Positions 15,725-24,032 of a stretch of DNA of 64,000 nucleotides are shown here, piece by piece (positions within the stretch are counted from its first letter, which is position 1; the number at the start of each line of letters is the position of its first letter). The stretch is from Blastococcus sp. HT6-4. GTDB taxonomy: Bacteria > Actinomycetota > Actinomycetes > Mycobacteriales > Geodermatophilaceae. A program made the position numbers and the translations under genes. The DNA lies in contig NZ_CP155551.1 in NCBI RefSeq assembly GCF_039679125.1, positions 1,364,001-1,428,000 of the forward strand. Reading direction: 5' to 3'. The notes beneath the pieces are model-generated. The model did not search any database and was not told the DNA's origin. It saw only the letters and a list, made by a program, of their open reading frames with translations.

Positions 15725-16848
15725 ATGCTGCCCGTCGTGCACGTCGTGATCGCGCCCGACTCGTTCAAGGGCAGTCTGACCGCCGACGACGCGGCCCGCG
15801 CCGTCGCCGACGGGATCGCCCGGCTGCGCCCGGACGTCGAGCTGGTCCTGCGCCCGGTGGCCGACGGCGGCGAGGGCACGGTCGCCGCGGCGCTGCGGGC
15901 CGGGTTCCGGCCGGAGACCGTCGCGGTGCACGGACCCGACGGGCGTCCCCGGACGCCGCGATCGCCGTCGGTCCCCGCGTCGCCGTGCTGGAGCTGGCCA
16001 CGGCGGCCGGCCTCGGTCTCGCGCCGCCGGCGCCGCTCACCGCGAGTACCCGGGGGGTCGGCGAACTCGTCCGGGCCGCCCTCGACCGGGGGGTGCGGGG
16101 GATCGTCCTCGGCATCGGCGGGAGCGCGACCACCGACGGCGGGGCGGGGATGCTGCAGGCGCTGGGCGTGCGGCTGCTCGACGCGGACGGAGACGACGTC
16201 CCTCCCGGCGGCGCCGGGCTGATGCAGCTGGTGCGGGCCGACCCGACGGGGCTCGACCCGCGGCTGGCCGGGGTGGAGCTGGTCGTGGCCTCCGACGTCG
16301 ACAACCCGCTGACCGGCCCCGCGGGCGCGGCGCGCGTCTTCGCCCCGCAGAAGGGCGCCGGACCCGACGAGGTGCGCACCCTGGACGCGGCCCTCCGCCG
16401 GTACGCCGCCGTCCTGCGTCGGGACCTGGGCGTCGACGTCGCTGACGTGCCCGGTGCCGGCGGAGCGGGCGGCACCGCCGCCGGGGCGATGGCCATCGGT
16501 GCCCGGGTCGTGTCCGGGGCCGGCCTGGTGTGCGACCTGGTGGGCCTGTCCGACGTCCTCGCCGGCGCGGCGCTCGCCGTCACCGGGGAGGGGGCGCTGG
16601 ACGAGCAGACGCTGCACGGCAAGGCCCCGGCCGAGGTGGCCGCCCGGGCCCGGGCGGCCGGCGTGCCCTGCCTGGCGCTGGCCGGCACCGTCCGGCTGAC
16701 CGCGGACCGGCTGACCGCCGCGGGGTTCGCGGCCGCGCACGCGCTGAGCGAGCTGGAACCCGATCCGGCCCGCTGCGTCGCCGAGGCGGCGACCCTGCTG
16801 GGTGAGCTGGCCGGCGGGGTGGTCGTCGCGCACCTGCCGGCGCGGTAG
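15725..16848 (+). pseudogene. glxK: Glycerate kinase with an apparent frameshift
   Basis: Glycerate 2-kinase family (GlxK) residues run in two frames. From the ATG at 15725 the frame reads VVIAPDSFKGSLTADDAAR and PVADGGEGTVAAAL, ending its homology near VHGPDGRPR. From about 15951 the family continues in another frame: DAAIAVGPRVAVLELATAAG, GIGGSATTDGGAGMLQALG, DVDNPLTGPAGAA, GAGGTAAGA and TGEGALDEQT up to the stop at 16848. Adding one G to the run near 15945-15952 would restore a single frame of about 370 residues, the family length. Either the gene is broken or one base was lost in sequencing. GTG at 15740 could be the true start. Confidence 0.8.
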
Positions 16849-16884
16849 CTTGCCTCGTCCCCGGTGCCGTCGGCAGGAGTTCCG

Positions 16885-17913
16885 TTGCCGTTCCTGATCC
16901 ACCGACTCTCGCGGTTCATGCGGCTGCGGCTGCGCGGCTGGCGGCTACCCCTGGCCGTGGCGGTGGCCGTGTTCCTCACCAGCTGGCTCGCGATGGTGCT
17001 GGTCGAGCCGGCCGGTGGTGACATCACCGCCCCCGGCACCTACTGGTGGTACTTCCTGGTCACCGCCGCCACCGTGGGCTACGGCGACGTCTTCCCGACC
17101 TCGATCGGCGGGCGGCTCGTCGGCGCCTACGTGATCGTCGGCGGCATCGTCACCCTGACCCTGCTGTTCACCCGGCTGTCCGACGCGCTGCAGTCGCTCC
17201 GCTTCCGGCGCCTGAGAGGTGTGGTCCCCCTGGAACTCTTCGACCACCTCGTGCTGCTCGGCTACTGGCCCGGGCGCACCGAGCGGATCATCGCCGAGCT
17301 CACCGCCGAGGGGCGCTACCAGGTGGCGCTGGCCGCCTGGGACGACGTGCCCGAGAACCCGATGCCCGACCACCCGGCTGTGCACTTCGTCCGCGGCGAC
17401 CTCACCCACGAGGACGTCATGGACCGGGCATGCGTCCCCGCCGCCCGCACCGTCGTGATCGACGGCCGGGACGACAACGAGACGCTCGCGATCGCGGTGG
17501 CCGTCGTCCACGCCAACCCGGACGTGCACGTCGTCGCCGCCGTGCGCGACCTCGAGCGGGCGGAGAACCTGCGCTACGTCAGCGCGCGGGTGCAGGTCGT
17601 CCAGTGGCACATGCCGTTCCTGCTGACCGAGGAGGCGACCGACCCGGGCATCGCGCAGATCTACTCCGACCTGATGCGCAGCGGCGGGCGCGGCAACACC
17701 TACTCGCTGGTGGTGCCGGCCGGGTTCGCGCACACCACCTTCGGCGACTGCCAGACGTGGTTCGGCCGGGAGTTCGGGGCCACCGTGCTCGCCCTCCGGG
17801 GCCCGGACGGCCTCGCGGTCAGCCCGGCGTGGAGCACGGCGGTGCCGGTGGGAGCGACGCTCTACTACGTCGCCGGCCGGCGGATCCCCGCCCGGGAGCT
17901 CGCCGGGCGCTGA
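16885..17913 (+). CDS. Two-helix potassium channel with cytoplasmic TrkA-N domain
   Basis: Residues about 14-95 form two membrane helices around a pore loop with the K+ selectivity filter TVGYGD (63-68). Residues about 115-235 form a TrkA-N/RCK-type domain (HLVLLGYWPGRTERII, DLTHEDVMDRACV, IDGRDDNETLAIAVAV), and a final domain follows. This is the MthK-like plan of ligand-gated K+ channels. TTG at 16885 was chosen as start because AGGAG lies five bases upstream; GTG at 16864 has no ribosome site. The usual GxGxxG nucleotide loop is GYWPGR here, so NAD binding is uncertain. Confidence 0.85.
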   Translation: MPFLIHRLSRFMRLRLRGWRLPLAVAVAVFLTSWLAMVLVEPAGGDITAPGTYWWYFLVTAATVGYGDVFPTSIGGRLVGAYVIVGGIVTLTLLFTRLSDALQSLRFRRLRGVVPLELFDHLVLLGYWPGRTERIIAELTAEGRYQVALAAWDDVPENPMPDHPAVHFVRGDLTHEDVMDRACVPAARTVVIDGRDDNETLAIAVAVVHANPDVHVVAAVRDLERAENLRYVSARVQVVQWHMPFLLTEEATDPGIAQIYSDLMRSGGRGNTYSLVVPAGFAHTTFGDCQTWFGREFGATVLALRGPDGLAVSPAWSTAVPVGATLYYVAGRRIPARELAGR

Positions 17914-17932
17914 CCCGCCCCGGCAGCCCGCG

Positions 17933-18082
17933 TCAGGAGGGGTGGCCCGGGACGTCGTCCGCGTCGCCCTGCGGTGCCTCGCGGGGGGCGCTCTGCTCCT
18001 CCAGGTGGGCTTCGGTCTGGGCGCTCTCCTGCTCCACGGCGATGTCGCGGGGCTGCGGCGTCTCGGGTTCCGGCGTCGTCAT
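17933..18082 (-). CDS. 49-residue acidic disordered protein
   Basis: A short minus-strand frame starts with MTTPEPETPQPRD and is made almost wholly of Glu, Asp, Pro, Gln and Ala, ending PGHPS. A GGTGGGG stretch precedes the ATG. Third-position GC and the lack of hydrophobic residues fit a small intrinsically disordered protein. It sits between the convergent channel gene and the acyl-CoA ligase gene. No family is known to me and it could be a chance frame. Confidence 0.45.
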   Translation of the reverse strand: MTTPEPETPQPRDIAVEQESAQTEAHLEEQSAPREAPQGDADDVPGHPS

Positions 18083-18137
18083 GGCCCCCACCCTGCCCCA
18101 GCCGGCGGCGGCTCGCGCGGCCGCCGCCGGCCGTGGG

Positions 18138-19784
18138 TCAGCCGCGCAGCTCCCGGCGCAGGATCTTGCCGGTGACGGTCTTGGGGAGCTCGTCGACCAG
18201 GACGACGCTGCGCGGGTACTTGTAGGCGGCCATCCGCTCCTTGCAGTGGGCGATGAGCTCGTCCTCCGTCGCCGTGGCCCCGGGGTTCAGGCTGACGAAC
18301 GCTTTCACCGTCTCGCCGCGCTTCTCGTCGGGGACGCCGACCACCGCCGACTCGCGGACCGCCGGGTGCTCGGCGAGGACGTCCTCCACCTCGCGGGGCC
18401 AGACCTTGTAGCCCGAGGCGTTGATCATGTCCTTCTTGCGGTCGACGATGAACACCCAGCCCTCGGGGTTCATGAAGCCGACGTCGCCGCTCTTGAGCGC
18501 CCCACCGGGCAGGCCCGCCGCGGTCTCCTCGGGTTTGCCCCAGTAGCCGGCGACGACCTGCGGCCCCTCGGCGACGATCTCGCCGATCTCACCGAGCGGC
18601 AGGTCCCGGCCGTCGTCGTCCTGGATGCGCACGACCGTGTTCGGTGCCGGGACGCCGACCGACAGCGCGCCCGAGGTCGGGTCGACCGGGGAGGCCGCCC
18701 CGAACGGGGTCACGGTCATCGGGGAGGTCGTCTCGGTCAGGCCGTAGGCGTTGTGCACCTGCTTGCCGGTCGCCTTCAGGAACTTCTGCTCGGCGGTGGG
18801 GGAGATGGCGGCCCCACCGGAGTAGATGGAGGTGAACGACGAGAAGTGGTCCTTGCTGAAGCCCGGGGCGTTGAGCAGCGCGGTGAACGCCGTGATCGCG
18901 CCGATGGTGAACGCCGGCCGGTGCTCGGCGAACGCGTCGAGCACCACCTGCGGCTCGAACCGGTAGGCCAGGACCAGTGGCGCCGGCACCAGCAGGCTCA
19001 CCGCGATGTGGCCGATCAGCCCGGTGATGTGGAACAGCGGGGCGACGCCGAAGATCGCGCCGTCCCGCCCCGCGTGCACCCAGTCGCGGTAGACCTGCGC
19101 GGTGAACACCACGTTCCGGTGGGTGTTCATCGCGCCCTTGGGCACGCCCGTCGTCCCCGACGTGTAGGTCAGGAACGCGACGTCGTCCGACCGCAGCCCG
19201 ACCGGCGGCGGGGCCTCGCCGCGGTGCCGGTCGATCAGCTCCAGGAGGTCGGTCGTCCCCTCGTGCCGCTGCCGGGTGATCCCCGCGAACAGCCGCTCGT
19301 CGTCCCGCGTCTGGAACTCCAGCTCGCTGGTCGTGAGCACCAGGCGCACGTCGGTGCCGGGCACGACCTCGCGGGCGATCTGGTCGTAGAGCGACTCGAG
19401 GGCGAGCAGCACCGTGGCCCCGGAGTCCGCCAGCAGGTAGGAGAGCTCCCGCTGCCGGCTCATCGGGTTGATCGACACCATGACGCCGTCGGCCTTCCAC
19501 GCGGCGACCATCGCGATGACGAACTGCGGCACGTTCTGCAGGTAGACCGCCAGCCGGTCGCCGGGGCCGAACCCGTTCGCGAGCAACCCGGACGCCAGCC
19601 CGTCGCTGAGCTCGTCGAGCTCGCGGCGGGTGATGGTCCCGTCGAAGTAGCGCAGCGCCACCGCCGAGGGATCGCGCTCGACGCCGGCCCGGAACATCTC
19701 CAGGGCCGTCTCGAACTCGATCGGGTAGTCGGCCGGCTGATCGCCGTAGCGCGCCAGCCAGGGCCGGTCGTCGTAGCCGCTCAT
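18138..19784 (-). CDS. AMP-forming acyl-CoA ligase
   Basis: This 548-residue ANL-superfamily enzyme activates a carboxylic acid as acyl-AMP and passes it to CoA. It has the P-loop YTSGTTGVPKGAM (207-219), NAYGLTETTSPMT, GYWGKPEET, the hinge region MINASGYKVWPREVEDVL and the catalytic Lys540 in KTVTGKILRREL. The start lies four bases after the stop of the cyclase-family gene, so the two form an operon. Fatty or aromatic acid substrates both occur in close relatives; the pairing with a cyclase-family hydrolase hints at a catabolic pathway. Confidence 0.88.
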   Translation of the reverse strand: MSGYDDRPWLARYGDQPADYPIEFETALEMFRAGVERDPSAVALRYFDGTITRRELDELSDGLASGLLANGFGPGDRLAVYLQNVPQFVIAMVAAWKADGVMVSINPMSRQRELSYLLADSGATVLLALESLYDQIAREVVPGTDVRLVLTTSELEFQTRDDERLFAGITRQRHEGTTDLLELIDRHRGEAPPPVGLRSDDVAFLTYTSGTTGVPKGAMNTHRNVVFTAQVYRDWVHAGRDGAIFGVAPLFHITGLIGHIAVSLLVPAPLVLAYRFEPQVVLDAFAEHRPAFTIGAITAFTALLNAPGFSKDHFSSFTSIYSGGAAISPTAEQKFLKATGKQVHNAYGLTETTSPMTVTPFGAASPVDPTSGALSVGVPAPNTVVRIQDDDGRDLPLGEIGEIVAEGPQVVAGYWGKPEETAAGLPGGALKSGDVGFMNPEGWVFIVDRKKDMINASGYKVWPREVEDVLAEHPAVRESAVVGVPDEKRGETVKAFVSLNPGATATEDELIAHCKERMAAYKYPRSVVLVDELPKTVTGKILRRELRG

Positions 19785-19788
19785 GGCG

Positions 19789-20757
19789 TCACTTGATGAC
19801 GACGGGGTTGACCGGGGTGCCGGCCGCCTTGGCCACCTTGAGCGGGGCCGCGACGTAGAGGAAGGCGTACTGGCCGTCCTCCGCGCAGTCGGCGGCCAGC
19901 TGCTCCAGGTCCGCGATCTCGGTCAGGGTCACGCCGAGGTTGCGCATGAGCGCGTTGTGCAGCACCAGCGCGACGCCGTTGTTCGGGTCGAAGGTGACCT
20001 CGTTGGCGATCGTGTCGGTGACCAGGTTGGGGATCTCCATGTCCTGGAACCACTGCACGAGCTCGGGGGAGTAGACCAGCCCCGGCTCGTTGAAGCCCTC
20101 GTAGAACGCCTCGCCCTGCTCGTGGAACAGCTGCAGGAAGTTGGTCCGGATGATCAGGATGTCCCGCTTCTGGATGGGGGTGCCCTGGGCCTCGGCGCAG
20201 GCGACGAGGTCCTCGTGGGTGAAGGTCTCACCCTTGTCGAGGGTGGCCCTGCCGCGGAAGCGGGCCATGTCCAGCAGCACGGCCCGGCCGACGACGCCGC
20301 GCTGGGCGATCGGCTCCACGCTGGCCTTCTCCAGGCCGCCGATGGTGGTGCGGGCGTCGTAGCCGTTGTAGATCTTGCCGTCGTACCAGAGGTGGCCGAG
20401 GGCGTCGTACTGCGTCGAGCCCTGCAGGTACGCGTCCATCTTGTCGTCGGCGTAGTGCAGGCCGCCGGGGTACGCCGCCCCCTTGCCGCCCTCGTCCCAG
20501 TCGCTCTCGTCGAGGATCTGCGTCCGGACGGCGGGCGTGCGACCGGGCCACACCGGGTCGCCCTTCGGGTCGCCGATCAGCCGCTGGAGCGTGAAGACCT
20601 TGCCCGAGCGGACCAGCTTGACCGCGGCGAGCACCTGCTCCGGGCCCAGGTAGTTCAGCGCACCGACCTCGTCGTCGGGCCCCCACTTGCCCCAGTTGGT
20701 GGGCGCGTCCCTGAGGAGGTCGCCGAGGTAGGGGGCGGTCGCGGGGGTGTCGGTCAC
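19789..20757 (-). CDS. Cyclase-family (kynurenine formamidase-like) metal hydrolase
   Basis: The 322-residue protein belongs to the PF04199 cyclase family. It has WGPDDEVGALNYLGPEQVLAA near the N terminus, a QYDALGHLWYDG segment where the family binds metal through Asp and His, a LLDMARFRG strand, and the conserved C-terminal end from CAEDGQYAFLYVA to GTPVNPVVIK. Members hydrolyse amides or lactone-like bonds. GTG at 20757 is preceded by GGAGG. It is the first gene of an operon with the acyl-CoA ligase and diverges from the transhydrogenase gene. Confidence 0.82.
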   Translation of the reverse strand: MTDTPATAPYLGDLLRDAPTNWGKWGPDDEVGALNYLGPEQVLAAVKLVRSGKVFTLQRLIGDPKGDPVWPGRTPAVRTQILDESDWDEGGKGAAYPGGLHYADDKMDAYLQGSTQYDALGHLWYDGKIYNGYDARTTIGGLEKASVEPIAQRGVVGRAVLLDMARFRGRATLDKGETFTHEDLVACAEAQGTPIQKRDILIIRTNFLQLFHEQGEAFYEGFNEPGLVYSPELVQWFQDMEIPNLVTDTIANEVTFDPNNGVALVLHNALMRNLGVTLTEIADLEQLAADCAEDGQYAFLYVAAPLKVAKAAGTPVNPVVIK

Positions 20758-20911
20758 AGAGGCCTCCAGGGCTGGCGGACGGCCCGTCCGTCGACGGGCG
20801 GGGCGGTGCTCCGGACTATTCGCCGGTGTGGTGCCGACCACAACCACTGTGCAACATTCGCTGCAACCGATCACCCGACCCGCCAGCGCCCGAGCAGCCC
20901 AGGAGATCCCC

Positions 20912-22201
20912 ATGACCAGCACCGTGCCCGGCACCCCGGAGTCGGTCTTCACCTACGGCGCACCGCAGCTGAAGTTCGGCAGCGGCGCCTCCGACGAGAT
21001 CGGCTACGACCTCAGCCGGTACGGCGTGCGCCGGGTGCTGGTGATCACCGATCCGGGGGTGGCGGCGACCGGCCACCCGCAGCGGGTCGCCGAGCAGATG
21101 GCGCAGTTCGGGATCGAGGCGCGGGTCTACGACGGCGTCCACGTCGAGCCGACCGACGTCAGCCTGGTGGCGGCCATCGACGAGGCCCGGGCGTCGGGTC
21201 CGTGGGACGCGTTCGTCGCCGTCGGCGGCGGGTCGAGCATCGACACCGCCAAGGCGATCAACCTGCTGACGACCAACCCGGGCGAGCTGATGGACTACGT
21301 CAACCTGCCGGTGGGCAAGGGGCAGGCGCCGCCGGAGCCGCTCAAGCCGTTGATCGCGGTGCCGACGACGACGGGCACCGGGGCGGAGAGCACCACGATC
21401 TGCGTGATGGACGTCCTCTCGCTGAAGGTGAAGACCGGCATCAGCCACGCGCGGCTGCGGCCCACGCTGGCCGTCATCGACCCCGACCTGACGCGCAGCC
21501 AGCCCTCCGGCGTGACGGCGGCGTCCGGCATGGACATCCTGTGCCACGCGCTGGAGAGCTACACCGCCCGCTGGTACACCACCTACGAGCACAAGACGCC
21601 GGAGCAGCGGGTGCCCTACTGCGGCTCCAACCCGATCTCGGACATGTGGTCGGAGAAGGCGCTGTCCCTGCTGGCCGGGTCGTTCCGCACCGCCGTCCGC
21701 AACGGCGACGACGTGCAGGCGCGCTCGGACATGGCGATCGCTGCCACCTTCGCCGGCATGGGCTTCGGCAACGCCGGCGTGCACATCCCGCACGCCAACG
21801 CCTACCCGATCGCCGGGCAGGTGAAGGACTTCCACCCCAAGGACTACCCGGCCGGCGAGGCGATGGTCCCGCACGGGATGTCGGTGGCGCTGACCGCGCC
21901 GGAGGCCTTCCGGTTCACCTTCGAGGCGTCCCCGGAGCGGCACGTCCGCGCCGCCGAGCTGCTCGCGCCGGGGGCGGACCGTCCCTCGGACCTCGCGGAG
22001 TTCCTGCCCACCGTGCTCGCCGACCTGATGCGGGACATCGACATCCCCAACGGCGTCGGCGCGGTCGGGTTCGACGAGGGCGACATCCCCGACCTCGTCG
22101 ACGGCGCGATGAAGCAGCAGCGGCTGCTGGCCACCTGCCCTCGAGCGGTCACCGAGGACGACCTCGCCGGCATCTTCCGGCGGTCGATGGCGCTGTGGTG
22201 A
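20912..22201 (+). CDS. Hydroxyacid-oxoacid transhydrogenase-like iron alcohol dehydrogenase
   Basis: This 429-residue group III alcohol dehydrogenase matches the ADHFE1 branch, which moves hydride between 4-hydroxybutyrate and 2-oxoglutarate. It has LKFGSGASDEIGYDL, the NAD-binding GGGSSIDTAKAINLL, PTTTGTGAEST, and metal ligands in GMDILCHALESY, GVHIPHANAYPIAG and VPHGMSVAL. An AGGAG precedes the ATG. Strong similarity to the eukaryotic-type enzyme along its length makes the subfamily fairly safe; the actual hydroxyacid is inferred. Confidence 0.88.
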   Translation: MTSTVPGTPESVFTYGAPQLKFGSGASDEIGYDLSRYGVRRVLVITDPGVAATGHPQRVAEQMAQFGIEARVYDGVHVEPTDVSLVAAIDEARASGPWDAFVAVGGGSSIDTAKAINLLTTNPGELMDYVNLPVGKGQAPPEPLKPLIAVPTTTGTGAESTTICVMDVLSLKVKTGISHARLRPTLAVIDPDLTRSQPSGVTAASGMDILCHALESYTARWYTTYEHKTPEQRVPYCGSNPISDMWSEKALSLLAGSFRTAVRNGDDVQARSDMAIAATFAGMGFGNAGVHIPHANAYPIAGQVKDFHPKDYPAGEAMVPHGMSVALTAPEAFRFTFEASPERHVRAAELLAPGADRPSDLAEFLPTVLADLMRDIDIPNGVGAVGFDEGDIPDLVDGAMKQQRLLATCPRAVTEDDLAGIFRRSMALW

Positions 22202-22207
22202 CCCGGC

Positions 22208-22621
22208 TCAGCGGGGGCCGACGACGGTCTTCGTGACCTGGCCGGTGGCGACGAGCTCGCCGTCGACGGTCGCCTCCGCCCGCAGGAAGGCCACCGCCCG
22301 CCCCCGGCGGAGGACGGTGGCGGTGACCTCCACGGTCGCCCCGGCGCGGACCGGCCGCAGCAGCGAGGCCGAGACGTCGTGGGTGACCGCGTGCTCGTCC
22401 GCGCCGAGCTGCGGCAGCAGCGCCAGGAACGAGGCCACGTCGAGGAGCGCGTAGACGACCCCGCCGTGCAGCATCCCGGCCGGGTTCTGCGCGGCCTCCC
22501 CGACGGGGAACCGGATCCCGGCCGCGAGGTCGCGCTCGTCGCGCAGCTGCACGCCGAGGAACCGGTGCAGCGGGATGTCGAGGACGGCCTGCACGCGGGG
22601 GCCGGGCGAGTCGAGGGGCAT
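22208..22621 (-). CDS. PaaI-family hotdog thioesterase
   Basis: A 137-residue hotdog protein starts at ATG 22621, with NPAGMLHGGVVYALLDVASF carrying the HGG turn and the Asp that serves as active-site acid in PaaI enzymes, then a VTHDVSASLLRP strand and GRAVAFLRAEATVDG. Family members hydrolyse phenylacetyl-, hydroxybenzoyl- or other acyl-CoAs. It is convergent with the transhydrogenase gene, six bases apart. A GTG at 22741 would add a Pro-rich, non-homologous 40 residues. Confidence 0.82.
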   Translation of the reverse strand: MPLDSPGPRVQAVLDIPLHRFLGVQLRDERDLAAGIRFPVGEAAQNPAGMLHGGVVYALLDVASFLALLPQLGADEHAVTHDVSASLLRPVRAGATVEVTATVLRRGRAVAFLRAEATVDGELVATGQVTKTVVGPR

Positions 22622-22779
22622 CGCAGCAGGATCCCGCACCGGGGGGGGGCCGGCCGACGGCGCCCCGGGGAACCCCCTGTGGATCCACGCGGGCGTTCCA
22701 CAGGTCCTGCCGGGCGCGGCCGTCGGGTGCTCGCGGGCCATACGTTCCCCCCGGGTTCGAGACCGATGGGGGGCGGCGG

Positions 22780-23202
22780 ATGGGCGGGTACGGCGATCCG
22801 GAGGCTCTCGAGGCGCTGGCCGCGGAGCTGCACCGGCGGGCCGGTCAGGTCCGGGAGGCGGCGGACGAGCACGCCCGCACGACCGACCGGGCCTGCTGGG
22901 TGTCCGACGCGGCCGCGGTGCACCGCCGGGAGCTGGCCGCCGACCGCGCCGCGGTGGAGGCCGCGGCCGACGGGATGGACGCCGCCGCCGACGTCCTGCG
23001 CCGGCACGCCGACGAGGTCCGGGAGCGGATCGCGGCGATCGCGCGGGCGGAGCGGGAGGTCCGGGCGTGGCTGGCCGACCGCGCCGCCCGCGGCGGGGAG
23101 CTGCTCGACCGGGTGGGGGAGGTGCTGGGCGAGCTGCCGGAGGCGGGGGCCGACGTGTGGCGCCAGATCCCCGGTCGGCTCACCCGGCTGGGCCTGTGGT
23201 GA
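22780..23202 (+). CDS. Helical ESX/WXG100-like small protein
   Basis: This 140-residue protein is almost all helix: a first helix (PEALEALAAELHRRAGQVRE), a turn with ACWVSDAA near residue 46, and two further long amphipathic helices to residue 115. The helix-W-turn-helix plan recalls WXG100/ESX proteins, though the motif is CWVSD rather than WxG. Its TGA overlaps the GTG of the next gene, and that gene overlaps a hydrolase gene, so the three are made together. I treat it as the putative secretion partner; no ESX core gene is in the window. Confidence 0.55.
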   Translation: MGGYGDPEALEALAAELHRRAGQVREAADEHARTTDRACWVSDAAAVHRRELAADRAAVEAAADGMDAAADVLRRHADEVRERIAAIARAEREVRAWLADRAARGGELLDRVGEVLGELPEAGADVWRQIPGRLTRLGLW

Positions 23203-24032
23203 CCGGTCCGCCGGGGCCGGCCGCCCCGCGCCTGACCGTCCGGCGCGGGACGGCGCCGCCGGCGCCCGCCGCGGCGCGTCGGCTCAGCCTGGCCCCGGCG
23301 GAGTGGGCCGTGCTCACCGAGGGCAGGCTGCCCGGCCTCCCGGCGGCCTTCGCCGCCGCCGCGACGGTGACCGGTGAGCAGCGGGACGCCGCGCTCTCTT
23401 CGCTCACCGGTCGCGGGATCCTCGTCGCCGGCGGGGCGGGCCCTCCGGTACCCGCGGTGGCGGCCCAGCTAGAGGTGCTGCGCCGCCCGGTCCTGACCGT
23501 GCGGCTGGACGTCACCGGCCGCGGCGGAGCCCGGCACGGCTGGTTCGCCCTCGGGGCCGGAGTGGTGGCCGGTGCCGTGACGCTGCCCGGGGGGAGCGTC
23601 GAGCTGTCGCTGACCCCGGCCGCCGGCCTGGGGCACGAGCTGGCCCGCGCGGTGCCCGAGGCCGCCGTCCTGACCGCGTCGGGGGCACCGGTGGGCGGTG
23701 GCGCCGTGCCGGCCGGTCGCCTCCCGCTCGCGCTGCTGGACACCGCCGTCCCGCAGGTCGCCGGGCCGACCGCCGGGGAACGGGCCCTGGCCGACGAGCT
23801 GCTGCGGCGCACGGCCGGCTCGCTGGCCTGCCTGGTGGTCGGGCGGGCCGGGGATCCGGTGGGCGCCGGGCAGGTGTCCTGGCTGGCCACGGACGCCGGG
23901 TGGGTGGGGCTTCGGCCGGCCGGAACGGCCCGGCAGGCGGTCGACGTGCTGCCGGTGCGGCCGGCCGACCTGGGGACGTGGGTCGCGCCGGCGGTGGCCG
24001 CGCTGCTGGAGGCCGCCGATGAGCAGGGCTGA
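23199..24032 (+). CDS. Hypothetical protein, weakly EspG-like
   Basis: The 277-residue protein is rich in Ala, Gly and Val with a long series of beta strands and no signal peptide. Its layout (LRRPVLTVRLDVTG strand, LADELLRRTAGSLACLVVG helix, VSWLATDAGWVGLRP, then VLPVRPADLGTWVAPAVAALL at the end) is close to EspG-type ESX secretion chaperones, but the similarity is by eye only. GTG at 23199 overlaps the stop of the preceding gene. Its 3' end overlaps the following hydrolase by 14 bases. Confidence 0.5.
   Translation: MTGPPGPAAPRLTVRRGTAPPAPAAARRLSLAPAEWAVLTEGRLPGLPAAFAAAATVTGEQRDAALSSLTGRGILVAGGAGPPVPAVAAQLEVLRRPVLTVRLDVTGRGGARHGWFALGAGVVAGAVTLPGGSVELSLTPAAGLGHELARAVPEAAVLTASGAPVGGGAVPAGRLPLALLDTAVPQVAGPTAGERALADELLRRTAGSLACLVVGRAGDPVGAGQVSWLATDAGWVGLRPAGTARQAVDVLPVRPADLGTWVAPAVAALLEAADEQG

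Noticed and set aside
17046..19796. Open frame of about 900 codons over the K+ channel and the acyl-CoA ligase
   Set aside because: Runs in the wrong frame of one gene and opposite another; no family features.
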